Part shown: positions 49,128-58,072 of the stretch, piece by piece
Layout of the letters: each line of letters starts with the position of its first letter
How positions within the stretch are numbered: the stretch's first letter is position 1
Assembly: GCF_019039035.1 (NCBI RefSeq)
Contig: NZ_JAHNZT010000024.1
Span: 60,229 to 124,228 of the forward strand
Length of the DNA stretch: 64,000 bases
Reading direction: 5' to 3'
From: Citreicoccus inhibens
GTDB lineage: Bacteria > Myxococcota > Myxococcia > Myxococcales > Myxococcaceae
The notes under the pieces: generated by a model
Told to the model about the DNA's origin: nothing
Seen by the model: only the letters and a program-made list of their open reading frames with translations
The model's database searches: none
Program-made: the position numbers and the translations under genes

Positions 49128-51470
49128 ATGTTTCGGGTCATGTCGGCAAGGCGCTCGTGGGGGCACCTGGGATGGGCGTGTGCGGCCTCGCTCCTGGTGC
49201 AAGGACTGGAGGCGCGAGCGCTCCCGACGCCCGAAGCGCGGGTGGCGCCACAAGAGCACATCGTCGCTGAGCTGACGCTGAACGACATTCCGCGCGGTGA
49301 GGTGTTCCCGCTGCTGCGCGATGAGGACGTGTGGCTCCCGCTCTCCACGCTTCAGGAGTTCGACGTGGAGCCCGGGAAGCTGGGCGGACGCACGGAGGAC
49401 ATCGCGGGGCAGCGCTATGTCTCGCTGCGCTCCCTGGCTCCGGACACGACGTTCCAGTTCGACGCGCGCGCGGCCACGCTCCAGGTCCGGCTGCCCGCCT
49501 CGGCCTTCCGTCCCACGCAGATTGACCTGAGCCTGGAGCCCCCTCGGGGCTACGGCGTGCGAGGCGACCCGAGCGCCTTCCTGAACTATGCCGCGCGCAC
49601 GCGCAACACGTGGCTGACGTTGTTTGGTGAAGTGGGCGCCTCGGTGGGCCGGGGCTTGTTCACCACTCAGGCCCAATGGCATCCGGGCAGCGAGCCGTTG
49701 CGCGGCCTGACGCAGCTCACGGTGGACTTCCCCGAGGTCATGGTGCGCGCCATCGCGGGCGAGTCCACGGGCTACGGCGGCGTGCTGGGCGGCGGCGCCG
49801 TGGTGGCGGGGCTGCACGTGCTGCGCTCGTTCGAACTGAATCCCTACTTCGTGCGCAACCCGGTGCAGGACTTCGCGGGGGACGTCAACACGCCGTCGTC
49901 GCTGGAGGTCTACGTCAACAACCAGCTCGTGCGCCGCACGGACCTGCCGCCAGGGCCCTTCCGGTTGGAGAACGTCACGGTGCCTCGGGGCGAGGGTTCC
50001 ACGCGCTACGTGGTGCGAGACGCGTTCGGTCGCACGCGAGAGGTGCGCTCCTCGTACTCGCTGGGGGAGCAGCTCCTGGCGCCGGGCGTGGTGGACTACC
50101 GCCTCTCCATGGGGGCCGAGCGGCTGTCCCTGGCCACGCGCAGCTTTGACTTCGGGCCGCCGCTGCTCCTGGGCAGCTTCCGGGTGGGGGCGACGCCGTG
50201 GCTGACGCCGGGGGTTCGTCTGGAGTTGTCTCCGGACCTCTTGAGCACCGGGCTCATGCAGACCGCGCAGCTGCCCGTGGGGGCGCTGGAGTTGGCGGAG
50301 GCGGTGAGCCGGAGTGATGGACAGACCGGCGTGGCGGCGGGCGTCGCCTATTCGCTGCAAGGGCAATGGATGGGCGGCTCGTTCTTCACGCGAGCGATGA
50401 GCGCGCGCTATGCCCACGCCAACCTCGCGCCAGTGGATGACCACCCACGGCTGGAGACGGGCGGCGGCTTCTTCCTCTCGCTCGGCAATCGCGTGAACGT
50501 GGGCGGGCAGCTCGCGGTGACCCATTGGAGGGATCGGGGCTGGACGACGTGGCTGGGGGCGACGACGTCCGCGCGGGTGACAGACCTGGCCACGCTCTCC
50601 TTCACCGCGAGCCGAGGGCAGGAGCAGTCCGGTGCCGCCGCGCTGGAGGGGACGGTGTTCCTCAGCGCCATCCTGGACGCGCGGACCTCGGCCTCGGTGG
50701 GCTATGGCCGCGCGGTGGGTGGGGACGCGGCCTCGGTGGATGTCTCGCGCGGGGTGCCGTTGGAGGGCGGTTGGGGCTTCCAGGTCCAAGGGCAGACAGG
50801 GAGCGCGGAGCAGGCGCGAGGGCGCGTGGATTACGAGGGCGACGTGGGCCGCGCCACGGCGGGCATGGAGTGGGCCGCGGGCAACCTCGTGGGGTTGGCG
50901 GAGGTGGCGGGGGGCGTGGTGGCCATTGGCGGAGGCGTGCATGCCACCCGCGTGGTGGACCAGGGCTTCGCGCTGGTGCGGGTGGAGGGGGTGGAAGGGA
51001 TTGGGGTGCGATTGAACAACCATGTCATCGGGCGCACGGACCCCACGGGCGAGTACGTGGTGACGCGGTTGCAAGCCTACAGCCCCAATCGCTTGTCACT
51101 CTCGGACGAGGAGCTTCCGCTGGAAATGCAGGTGCCCACGACCGAGGCGATGGTGGTGCCCTGGCGCCGAGGTGGCGTGGTGCTCGACTTTCGCGCGCGG
51201 GTGCTGCGCGCCCTGCGCGGGCGGCTGGTGTTCATCACGGGGTCGGAGTCTCGGGCTCCTGCGTATGGAGAGCTGCGCATCGAGGTGGGGGGGGAGCGCT
51301 GGAGTTCTCCCGTGGGCGCGAAGGGGGAGTTCGAGCTGTCGGGGGTGCCGCCGGGGCGTTACCCGGCGACGGTGGTGTTCTCCCAGGGGCGGTGTATCGC
51401 CACGCTGGAGGTCCCGGCGGTGTCGGGCCGGGTCGTGGACGTGGGGCTGGTGAGGTGTGTGAATGAATAG
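49128..51470 (+). CDS. archaic-type fimbrial usher
   Basis: The protein is 780 aa from the ATG at 49128. A signal peptide is followed by an N-terminal chaperone-binding domain and a 24-strand barrel with a plug. Family landmarks are VYVNNQLVRRTDLPPGPFRLENV, GRTREVRSSYSLGEQLLAPG and the plug-like GFALVRVEGVEGIGVRLNNH. The C-terminal GELRIEVG, KGEFELSGVPPG and CIATLEVP match the CTD of archaic ushers. It threads subunits through the outer membrane. Confidence 0.92.
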   Translation: MFRVMSARRSWGHLGWACAASLLVQGLEARALPTPEARVAPQEHIVAELTLNDIPRGEVFPLLRDEDVWLPLSTLQEFDVEPGKLGGRTEDIAGQRYVSLRSLAPDTTFQFDARAATLQVRLPASAFRPTQIDLSLEPPRGYGVRGDPSAFLNYAARTRNTWLTLFGEVGASVGRGLFTTQAQWHPGSEPLRGLTQLTVDFPEVMVRAIAGESTGYGGVLGGGAVVAGLHVLRSFELNPYFVRNPVQDFAGDVNTPSSLEVYVNNQLVRRTDLPPGPFRLENVTVPRGEGSTRYVVRDAFGRTREVRSSYSLGEQLLAPGVVDYRLSMGAERLSLATRSFDFGPPLLLGSFRVGATPWLTPGVRLELSPDLLSTGLMQTAQLPVGALELAEAVSRSDGQTGVAAGVAYSLQGQWMGGSFFTRAMSARYAHANLAPVDDHPRLETGGGFFLSLGNRVNVGGQLAVTHWRDRGWTTWLGATTSARVTDLATLSFTASRGQEQSGAAALEGTVFLSAILDARTSASVGYGRAVGGDAASVDVSRGVPLEGGWGFQVQGQTGSAEQARGRVDYEGDVGRATAGMEWAAGNLVGLAEVAGGVVAIGGGVHATRVVDQGFALVRVEGVEGIGVRLNNHVIGRTDPTGEYVVTRLQAYSPNRLSLSDEELPLEMQVPTTEAMVVPWRRGGVVLDFRARVLRALRGRLVFITGSESRAPAYGELRIEVGGERWSSPVGAKGEFELSGVPPGRYPATVVFSQGRCIATLEVPAVSGRVVDVGLVRCVNE

Positions 51471-51939
51471 GCGCGATATGCGAGGGCGCGGCGGTGGCCT
51501 CTTCCTCGCGGCACTGTGTGTGCTGGTGCCCGCAGCCGCGGGGGCTGCCTGCTCGCTGCAGGGAATCGTGGGGCTGAGCTTTGGCACGTACAGTCCAGCC
51601 TCGGCCGTGCCGCTCGACACGGTGGGGAGCGTGGGCTACCGCTGTGACCTCTTGCAGTTGTCGGTGGTCCACATCGATTTGAGCTCGGGGAACTCGGGCA
51701 GCTATGCCGCGCGTCAGATGCAGGGCCCTTCGACGAACAAGCTTTCCTACAACCTCTACATGGACGCGACGCACCTGACGGTGTGGGGGGACGGCAGCTC
51801 GGGCACGTCACGCTATGGGCCGGTGTTGCCCATTCTCGGGGCGGACGTGAGCTTGCCTGTCTATGGCAGGATCCCCGAGCTCCAGAACGTGGCCGCGGGC
51901 GCGTATTCCGACACGGTGGTGGTGACCCTGACCTTCTGA
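51463..51939 (+). CDS. second spore coat U domain protein, possible tip adhesin
   Basis: The protein is 158 aa. It overlaps the usher stop by 8 bp. A signal peptide ends AAAGAA, then SCPU motifs appear: CSLQGIVGLSFGTYSP, VGYRCDLL and the terminal AYSDTVVVTLTF. It is the fourth gene of the operon. In archaic systems the last SCPU gene is often the tip or initiator subunit, which would be its likely place here. Confidence 0.88.
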   Translation: MNRRDMRGRGGGLFLAALCVLVPAAAGAACSLQGIVGLSFGTYSPASAVPLDTVGSVGYRCDLLQLSVVHIDLSSGNSGSYAARQMQGPSTNKLSYNLYMDATHLTVWGDGSSGTSRYGPVLPILGADVSLPVYGRIPELQNVAAGAYSDTVVVTLTF

Positions 51940-52008
51940 GCGCGCGCGTCTTGAATGGACCTGGGGCGGCTTGCCTGTTAGGTGCAGGGACAACCCCAAG
52001 GAGCCGCT

Positions 52009-52503
52009 GTGTTTCGACTCGAGACCGACCGAGCGCTCATCCAGGCATTCCGACCGCGAGACCGCCGGGTCATTGAAATGCCGAAGGGCGTCTCCTTCCC
52101 CTATTTCGTCCGGGACTATCTCGCGTGGACGGAGACCTCGGGCGCGCGGGTGTATCTGGTCTTCGCCGCGTCTGGCAGCGTCAGGCCGATTGGCATCATC
52201 TTCCGCCGAGACTCCTTGGGCGGCGAGCGCATGGCGAGCATGTGCGAGTGGTGCCACACCTATGGGGCGTCCGAGGTGGGGCTGTTGACCACGGATGTGA
52301 ACAGCAAGCGCCGGGTGGGCGTGAGCCTCTGCGCGGACCTGCGCTGCAAGGATCGGCTGGAGGACGCGGCCGACCGCGCCGGTCGTCATCCGGGAGAGAT
52401 GCTCGCGGAGCTGCGCGCGCGCATGTCCCGCTTCGCGCAGGAAGTCCTGGGCATCAAGGTCGAGTCGTCGTCCTCGGTCGAACTGTCTGGCGACAGGAAT
52501 TGA
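52009..52503 (+). CDS. FBP-type treble-clef zinc-finger protein
   Basis: The protein is 164 aa from a GTG at 52009 preceded by AAGGAG at 51998-52003, a near-perfect ribosome-binding site, which decided the start. The finger is CEWCHTYG with a second part SLCADLRCKDRLE, the pattern of the FBP/FusB C-terminal domain. FusB-family proteins bind EF-G and free stalled ribosomes, but stand-alone zinc-finger members are not characterised. It may act on ribosome rescue. Confidence 0.83.
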   Translation: MFRLETDRALIQAFRPRDRRVIEMPKGVSFPYFVRDYLAWTETSGARVYLVFAASGSVRPIGIIFRRDSLGGERMASMCEWCHTYGASEVGLLTTDVNSKRRVGVSLCADLRCKDRLEDAADRAGRHPGEMLAELRARMSRFAQEVLGIKVESSSSVELSGDRN

Positions 52504-52565
52504 GCCGCGGGCATCTCAACGACGGTAGGGTGCGCGACGAAGGCCCCAAACGCGGCGGACTTCTG

Positions 52566-52590
52566 CCGAGGTGAGGAGCCCTCACCTCGG
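52566..52590 (+). promoter_or_regulatory. 11-bp perfect hairpin in the leader of the toxin-like gene
   Basis: CCGAGGTGAGG (52566-52576) pairs perfectly with CCTCACCTCGG (52580-52590) over the 3-nt loop AGC. The stem ends 10 nt before the toxin ATG, and its 3' arm reaches the first bases of the GGAGGG ribosome-binding site. It may sequester the site, be an operator, or terminate transcription from upstream. Confidence 0.55.
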
Positions 52591-52600
52591 AGGGCTGCGT

Positions 52601-53953
52601 ATGGCGCTGCGATGGCCGATTCCCTTGTTGCTCGTGGTGCTGGTTGGATGCAGCGGCCCCACGAGAGCCGTGCGCTTGTTCACCGGCCGTGGCGAGCCCA
52701 GGGTCCACACCCCCCGTGGTGCGGATGCCGAGCCAGTGGATGTGGACGAAGCGCGCTTTGTTGAAGCCACCGAAGCGCTCGCCCGGAATGTGCCGCCCCC
52801 CGCACACCCGCAAAAAGCGGCTCAGCGCTTGTTCGAGGTGGGGGCGCGAGGGGGCGCGTACGTGTACGAGGCGCGCAGCGGCCGAGTCGTACCTGGGGCG
52901 CCGGGCGAATGGCTGGCGGATACCGCGACCTCGGCGGAGCTGGACCTCACACGAGCCTATCTGCGCTGGTGCGCGCGTGCGAAGACGCCTGGGGACTGCC
53001 TTCGCCTCTTGATGGATGGCCCCACGGTTTCGGGAGATGGGCGCTACGCTCTGGCGATGGCGCTGGCCCAGGGCGTCGTGATGGTTGAGATGACGGATGC
53101 CTTCAGGGATATGGCCGATCCTCAGTCCATGCTGTCGGCTGTTCTGTGGACGTGGACCACGTACATGCTCTTGCTCGCCGTGCCCGAGCCCCTTTCAAAG
53201 GGCGTGGCGGCCGTGATGACTGCATCGCTCATCGCCTACGTGGGGATGGATACCTTCTGGAGCCTCATCGTGGGCTTCAAACAGCTGGTGGAGGCAGCGG
53301 AGCGCGCCACCACCTTTGATGCGCTTTGCGATGCGGGCGAGCGATACGGCAAGGTCCTGGGGCGTGATGCAGCGCGCGCGTTCGTCATGCTGGCCACGGC
53401 CGCGTTGGGGAACACCGCGGCGGGGCTGGGCGCGAAAGTGGGGCAGCTCCCAGGCGCTGCGCAGGCCGCGCTCCGGGCCGAGTCCCAGATGGGGATTCAC
53501 CTCGCGGCGGTGGCGAGCGTGGAGTCCGCGGCCGTGGGCGCCGAGGTTATCACCCTCTCTTTGGCTTCTGGTGCCGTGGCCATGAGCGACGATGGCTCGA
53601 ATGGTGGAGCCTCACGGGTGCGGCCCTCGAATCCCAGGGGGTGGGCATCCTTCAGTGGCTTCAAGAAGGCCATGGGCTCGGCGGGCACGAACAAGGAGTG
53701 GCATCACCTGGTCGAGCAGACCCCCGGTAATGTCGACCGATTCGGGGCGACGAGTCTCCACAACACCGAGAACGTCATCCCGCTGGACAAGGGAGTCCAT
53801 ACCCGAGTCAGCGCGCTCTATTCGTCCATCCGTTTCGACATCACGGAGTCATTTACTCAGACGGTGCGCCAGTGGCTGAGTGCACAACCCTTTGCAGCCC
53901 AACGCGAGTTCGGATTGATGGCCATCGAGAATGTGCAGAAGGGATTCTGGTGA
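52601..53953 (+). CDS. SitA-like lipoprotein toxin with C-terminal HNH/WHH-type nuclease domain
   Basis: The protein is 450 aa from the ATG at 52601, chosen over an in-frame GTG at 52571 because of the GGAGGG ribosome-binding site. A lipoprotein signal ends at LVGC. The middle carries hydrophobic stretches (LLAVPEPLSKGVAAVM and ALIAYVGMDTF-like). The last about 90 residues have KEWHHLVEQ (Trp367, His368, His369), then LHNTENVIPL and a later His, an HNH-nuclease-like order as in polymorphic toxins. M. xanthus SitA toxins are lipoproteins passed between kin by TraA/B outer-membrane exchange. The small next gene overlaps it by one base, fitting immunity. Confidence 0.78.
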   Translation: MALRWPIPLLLVVLVGCSGPTRAVRLFTGRGEPRVHTPRGADAEPVDVDEARFVEATEALARNVPPPAHPQKAAQRLFEVGARGGAYVYEARSGRVVPGAPGEWLADTATSAELDLTRAYLRWCARAKTPGDCLRLLMDGPTVSGDGRYALAMALAQGVVMVEMTDAFRDMADPQSMLSAVLWTWTTYMLLLAVPEPLSKGVAAVMTASLIAYVGMDTFWSLIVGFKQLVEAAERATTFDALCDAGERYGKVLGRDAARAFVMLATAALGNTAAGLGAKVGQLPGAAQAALRAESQMGIHLAAVASVESAAVGAEVITLSLASGAVAMSDDGSNGGASRVRPSNPRGWASFSGFKKAMGSAGTNKEWHHLVEQTPGNVDRFGATSLHNTENVIPLDKGVHTRVSALYSSIRFDITESFTQTVRQWLSAQPFAAQREFGLMAIENVQKGFW

Positions 53954-54303
53954 TGAGGCTGGATGAGCTGGTGGAACAGTTTGCTCGGAACGTCGCGGCC
54001 CAGACCGATGCCATCCAGCGTGGCGATGCGAAGGCAGGGAACAAGAGCGCGAAGCTCTATGGCGCCGCGCTCCAAGCGCTGCGGGCCCAGGGCGACGCAG
54101 GCCGTGAGGCGCTCGCGGTGCTCTTGAGACACCCCCGCACCGATGTTCGCGCCATGGCGGCCGCCTTCCTGCTCCGCTATCGCACCGACGAATCCAAGGC
54201 GGTCTTGGAGGCCGCTGTGCTCGAAGGAGGAATCGCGGCCATTGGCGCGACCCTGACGCTGCGACGTTGGGCGGAGGGGACCTGGGCGCTCGATCCGGCG
54301 TAG
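53953..54303 (+). CDS. DUF2019-like probable immunity protein (SitI-type)
   Basis: The protein is 116 aa. Its ATG overlaps the toxin stop by one base (TGATG), so expression is coupled. The sequence follows the DUF2019 pattern: LDELVEQFARNVAAQTDAI, then GNKSAKLYGAALQALR, then RTDVRAMAAAFLLRY and a final RRWAEGTWALD. The fold is HEAT-like helical. DUF2019 proteins are often encoded beside toxins and act as antitoxins. Neutralising the upstream nuclease is the natural inference. Confidence 0.82.
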   Translation: MRLDELVEQFARNVAAQTDAIQRGDAKAGNKSAKLYGAALQALRAQGDAGREALAVLLRHPRTDVRAMAAAFLLRYRTDESKAVLEAAVLEGGIAAIGATLTLRRWAEGTWALDPA

Positions 54304-54310
54304 GCGTGCG

Positions 54311-54607
54311 TCAGGTCTTGGGGCGCCACGCCATGCGCATGTAGCCGTGGCCCGCGGCCAACTCGTCCAGCATCTGGTTCAGTCGCTTCTGCTGAGTTGC
54401 TTCCAGCCTGGCGCGGGAGATCCACCCCAGGTAGTCATTCCGCTGATAGGCCGGTCGCTGCGTGTAGGCCTCGACGAGCCGACGCTCCTGGAGCGCTCTC
54501 TCGACGAAGGGCGGCATCGGGTTCAGTGCCCGCTGGAGTCGCGAGGTGTCTGGCTTCTTCGCCACGGCCTTCTTCACCGCAGTCTTTTTCATGGAGGTCG
54601 TCTTCAT
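54311..54607 (-). CDS. YdeI/OmdA-type small protein
   Basis: The protein is 98 aa. Two Met starts, 54607 and 54592, lie in a 12-bp direct repeat (ATGGAGGTCGTC at 54591 and 54606). The C-terminal half matches the bacteriocin-protection YdeI/OmpD-associated domain: NDYLGWISRARLEATQQKRL then NQMLDELAAGHGY. The first 25 residues are Lys-rich. It begins 8 bp after the uvrA-like stop, so it is probably co-transcribed with it. Confidence 0.8.
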   Translation of the reverse strand: MKTTSMKKTAVKKAVAKKPDTSRLQRALNPMPPFVERALQERRLVEAYTQRPAYQRNDYLGWISRARLEATQQKRLNQMLDELAAGHGYMRMAWRPKT

Positions 54608-54615
54608 GGAGGTCG

Positions 54616-57243
54616 TCAGCGGTGGGAACTCGCGGCGCGGGGGCGCCGGGGCTGCGGCATCACGGGATGGCGCGCATGACCGCGAGCCCCGCCCATCGCC
54701 CTCGCGAGGAACGGCGCGGTGCAGCTCTCGCGGGACTGCGCCACCTCCGCGGGAGTGCCCTGGGCTACCACGCGTCCGCCGGCCTCGCCCGCCCCAGGTC
54801 CGATGTCGATGACCCAGTCGCTGCGCGCCACGAGGCTCATGTCGTGCTCCACTAGCAGGACAGTGTTTCCCGCGTCCACCAGGCGATCGAGCTGCGCCAG
54901 GAGTTTCTCGACGTCCGCGGGATGCAGCCCCGTGGTGGGCTCGTCCAGCACGTACAGCGTGTCCCCATGTTGGGTGCGCTGCAGCTCGGTCGCGAGCTTG
55001 ATGCGCTGCGCTTCGCCTCCCGACAGCTCCGTGGCGGGCTGGCCCAGTCGCAGGTAGCCCAGCCCCACCTCGCGCAACACGCCGAGCGAGCGCAGCACCT
55101 GCGGCACGTCCGTGAAGAACGCGTGCGCCGCGTCCACGGTCATCCGCAGCACCTCCGCGATGTTCTTGCCTCGGTACTGAATCTCCAGCGTCTGGGCGTT
55201 GTAGCGGGCGCCGTGGCACGTGGGGCAGGGCGCGAAGACGCTGGGCAGGAAGATGAGCTCGACGCTGACGAAGCCCTCGCCCGCGCACGTCTCGCAGCGC
55301 CCCTTGGGCACGTTGAACGAGAAGCGCCCGGCGTCATACTTGCGCGCCCGCGCCTCCTTCGTCCCCGCGAAGAGCTTGCGCACGTTGTCGAAGAGGCCAG
55401 TGTACGTGGCGAGGTTCGAGCGCGGCGTGCGGCCGATGGGCTTCTGGTCCACCACCACCAGCCGCTGGATGTCCTCCATGCCGCCGTGAATCCTGCCTCC
55501 GAGCGTCAGCGGCGCGGCGCGCTCCAGCTCCTCGCCCTCGTCAGGCTCCTCGCTGGGCAGCGCATGGCCCAGGTGCCGCGACACCAGCTCCACCAACACC
55601 TGGCTCACCAGGCTCGACTTGCCCGAGCCCGAGATGCCCGTCACCGTGGTGAGGGCCTTGAGCGGGATGTCCACGTCGAGCTGGTGCAAGTTGTTGCGGG
55701 TGATGTCTCGCAACTGGAGCCGCCCCCGCGGCGCTCTCGGCGTGCGGCGCACGGCGAGCTCCGCCTCGCGCAGGAAGCGCCGCGTCTGCGACGCCTCCAC
55801 GCCTTCCAGACCCGAGGGGGGACCGCTGTAGAGCACCTGTCCGCCCTGCTCACCCGCGGCGGGTCCGATGTCCACCACCCAGTCCGCCGCGCGGATGACC
55901 TCGACCTCATGCTCCACGACGAAGAGCGAGTTGCCCGAGCGCTTGAGCAACTGAAGGGCCTGGAGGAGCGCCTGCGTGTCCGCGGGATGCAGCCCCGCCG
56001 AGGGCTCATCGAGCACGTACACCACGCCGAACAGGTTGGAGCGGATCTGCGTGGCCAGCCGCAAGCGCTGAAGCTCGCCCGGTGACAGCGTGGGCGTGCT
56101 GCGCTCCAGCGACAAGTAACCCAGTCCCAGGTCCATCAACACCTGGATGCGCCCGAGCACGTCGCGCGCGAGGCGCTCGGCCACCAGGGCTTTCTCGGGA
56201 TGCTCGCGCACGAACTGCGCCCAGCCGCGCGCCGTTCCCTCCGCGGTGGGGCGCAGCGCCTCGGCGACCCGGGTGAGCGGCCAGCGCGACAGCTCGCCGA
56301 TGTCCACGCCCGCGAACGTCACGGAGAGGGACTCGAGGCGCAGACGCTTGCCGTGGCACAGCGGGCACTCCTGGCTCAGCAGGTGCTGCTGCACGCGCTT
56401 CTTGATGGCGGGGCTCTCCGTGGTCGCGAACGTCTGGAGGACGTAGCGCCGCGCCCCCGTGAAGGTGCCCATGTAGCTGGGCGGGTCCTTGCGCTGGAGC
56501 GCGCGCCGGGTCTCCTGCGGACTCAGTCCCGCGTACACCGGGACGACGGGTTGCTCCTCGGTGAAGAGGATCCAGTCGCGCTCCTTCTTGGGCAGCTCGC
56601 GCCAGGGGCGGTCCACGTCGTACCCAAGCGACACGAGGATGTCGCGCAGGTTCTGGCCATGCCACGCGGGGGGCCACGCGGCGATGGCGCGCTCACGAAT
56701 GGTCAGCGAGTCGTCCGGCACCAGCGAGCGCTCGGTGACTTCATACACGCGGCCCAAGCCGTGGCACTGCGGACAGGCGCCCGCGGGCGTGTTGGGTGAG
56801 AACGCCTCCGCCTCCAGGTGGGGCTGCTTGGGCGGATACGTGCCCGCGCGCGAGTACAGCAGGCGCAGGGAGTTGGACAGCGTCGTGACGCTCCCCACCG
56901 ACGAGCGCGTCGTGGGCGTGCCGCGCTGCTGTTGGAGCGCCACGGCGGGCGGGAGCCCCTCGATGGAGTCGACCTCCGGGACGCCGACCTGGTCGAGCAG
57001 CCGTCGCGCATAGGGCGCCACCGACTCGAAGTAGCGGCGCTGCGCCTCCGCGTAGAGCGTCCCGAAGGCGAGCGAGGACTTGCCCGAGCCCGAGACCCCG
57101 GTGAAGACCACGAGCGCGTCGCGAGGGATGTCGACATCGACGTCGCGGAGGTTGTGTTGACGGGCGCCTCGCACGCGGACGCAAGCGCTGGGCGACTGGG
57201 GCGCGGTGGACGCCCGGGTGGGCGGCGGACTTCGTCGGGTCAT
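54616..57243 (-). CDS. UvrA-family excinuclease paralogue (UvrA2-like ATPase)
   Basis: The protein is 875 aa from the ATG at 57243; another ATG six codons upstream (57261) is possible. Two ABC ATPase modules are seen, with Walker A GVSGSGKSS and GISGSGKSS and signature sequences TLSPGELQRLRLA and ELSGGEAQRIKLA, and with zinc-finger CxxC pairs (CPQCHG, CPLCHG, CETCAG, CPTCHG). It is shorter than housekeeping UvrA (about 940 aa) because the UvrB-binding insert is reduced. UvrA2-type proteins are linked to DNA-damaging antibiotics and efflux-like self-resistance. It is followed by a YdeI-like gene. Confidence 0.9.
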   Translation of the reverse strand: MTRRSPPPTRASTAPQSPSACVRVRGARQHNLRDVDVDIPRDALVVFTGVSGSGKSSLAFGTLYAEAQRRYFESVAPYARRLLDQVGVPEVDSIEGLPPAVALQQQRGTPTTRSSVGSVTTLSNSLRLLYSRAGTYPPKQPHLEAEAFSPNTPAGACPQCHGLGRVYEVTERSLVPDDSLTIRERAIAAWPPAWHGQNLRDILVSLGYDVDRPWRELPKKERDWILFTEEQPVVPVYAGLSPQETRRALQRKDPPSYMGTFTGARRYVLQTFATTESPAIKKRVQQHLLSQECPLCHGKRLRLESLSVTFAGVDIGELSRWPLTRVAEALRPTAEGTARGWAQFVREHPEKALVAERLARDVLGRIQVLMDLGLGYLSLERSTPTLSPGELQRLRLATQIRSNLFGVVYVLDEPSAGLHPADTQALLQALQLLKRSGNSLFVVEHEVEVIRAADWVVDIGPAAGEQGGQVLYSGPPSGLEGVEASQTRRFLREAELAVRRTPRAPRGRLQLRDITRNNLHQLDVDIPLKALTTVTGISGSGKSSLVSQVLVELVSRHLGHALPSEEPDEGEELERAAPLTLGGRIHGGMEDIQRLVVVDQKPIGRTPRSNLATYTGLFDNVRKLFAGTKEARARKYDAGRFSFNVPKGRCETCAGEGFVSVELIFLPSVFAPCPTCHGARYNAQTLEIQYRGKNIAEVLRMTVDAAHAFFTDVPQVLRSLGVLREVGLGYLRLGQPATELSGGEAQRIKLATELQRTQHGDTLYVLDEPTTGLHPADVEKLLAQLDRLVDAGNTVLLVEHDMSLVARSDWVIDIGPGAGEAGGRVVAQGTPAEVAQSRESCTAPFLARAMGGARGHARHPVMPQPRRPRAASSHR

Positions 57244-57322
57244 GGCGGGAAGACTGCGCATCCGATGGGCCCCCGCTCAGGGGACCGGCCGGTGAGTGGG
57301 GAGGCAAGGGGGCCGGGGCCCG

Positions 57323-58072
57323 TCATGCCAGCTCGGGCGAATCCTTGGGGCGATATTCGTGCACCCATACGGCCTCCAGGCCCCATGAGAAGAGGGCCCA
57401 GCGTCGCGAGCGACACGGGAAGTCCTCGGCCTCGATGGCCCGCGTCACCGTGACGATGCGCGTCCCAGGTCGACAGCCGCGCAGGTGCGCGACCAGCCGG
57501 GCCTTCGTCTCATCGCCGAGCGCCACCCAGTTGGTGAAGACGTGCGTGGCGTCGCGCAGGTCCGCCCGCATCATGTCGCCCTCTTCCAGCGTCATGCCCG
57601 CGGCTTGAAGTCTTGGGGCGACCCGATTCACATGCTCCGCGAGCAGCTCCACGCCGTGCGCCCGCGCGCCCAACCAGCTCGCCGCGATGAGCACGCGGCC
57701 CCGGCCCGCGCCCAGGTCCACCAGTCGACTCGCGGGCCCGACCCCGGCGTGCTTCAAGACGGACAGCGCGGTCACCAGCGGCGTTTCGCCATACACCAGC
57801 TCGCGGAAGCGCTGCCCGCTGGCTTGCAGGGCTCGGACGACCTCGAAGGAGCGGCGCGCGCGGTAGGGCGTGCGCAGAATCCCTTCCCACCAGATGCCCA
57901 GGTAGGGCCGGAGCAGGCGGGGACGCAGCGCCACGAGCAGCACGTCGCTGGCGCGCAGGAGGACGCTGAGCACCGTCACTTGGAGCTGGAGCGCGAGCCG
58001 CTGGATGAGCGGGAGGTCGAACTCCGCCAGCGCGTCGTCTCGGCGCGGATCCGCGGGCTGGGGCTCGGTCAT
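57323..58072 (-). CDS. SAM-dependent methyltransferase
   Basis: The protein is 249 aa. A hydrophobic N-terminal stretch (LALQLQVTVLSVLLRASDVLLVAL) suggests membrane association. Motif I is RLVDLGAGRGRVLIAA, followed by AHGVELLAEHV and ATHVFTNWVAL. The C-terminus has GTRIVTVTRAI. Substrate is unknown. Its start overlaps the stop of the upstream methyltransferase gene as ATGA. Confidence 0.82.
   Translation of the reverse strand: MTEPQPADPRRDDALAEFDLPLIQRLALQLQVTVLSVLLRASDVLLVALRPRLLRPYLGIWWEGILRTPYRARRSFEVVRALQASGQRFRELVYGETPLVTALSVLKHAGVGPASRLVDLGAGRGRVLIAASWLGARAHGVELLAEHVNRVAPRLQAAGMTLEEGDMMRADLRDATHVFTNWVALGDETKARLVAHLRGCRPGTRIVTVTRAIEAEDFPCRSRRWALFSWGLEAVWVHEYRPKDSPELA

Noticed and set aside
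48756..51074. 772-aa minus-strand frame opposite the usher
   Set aside because: Antisense to a usher with family landmarks; low-complexity His/Arg-rich sequence.
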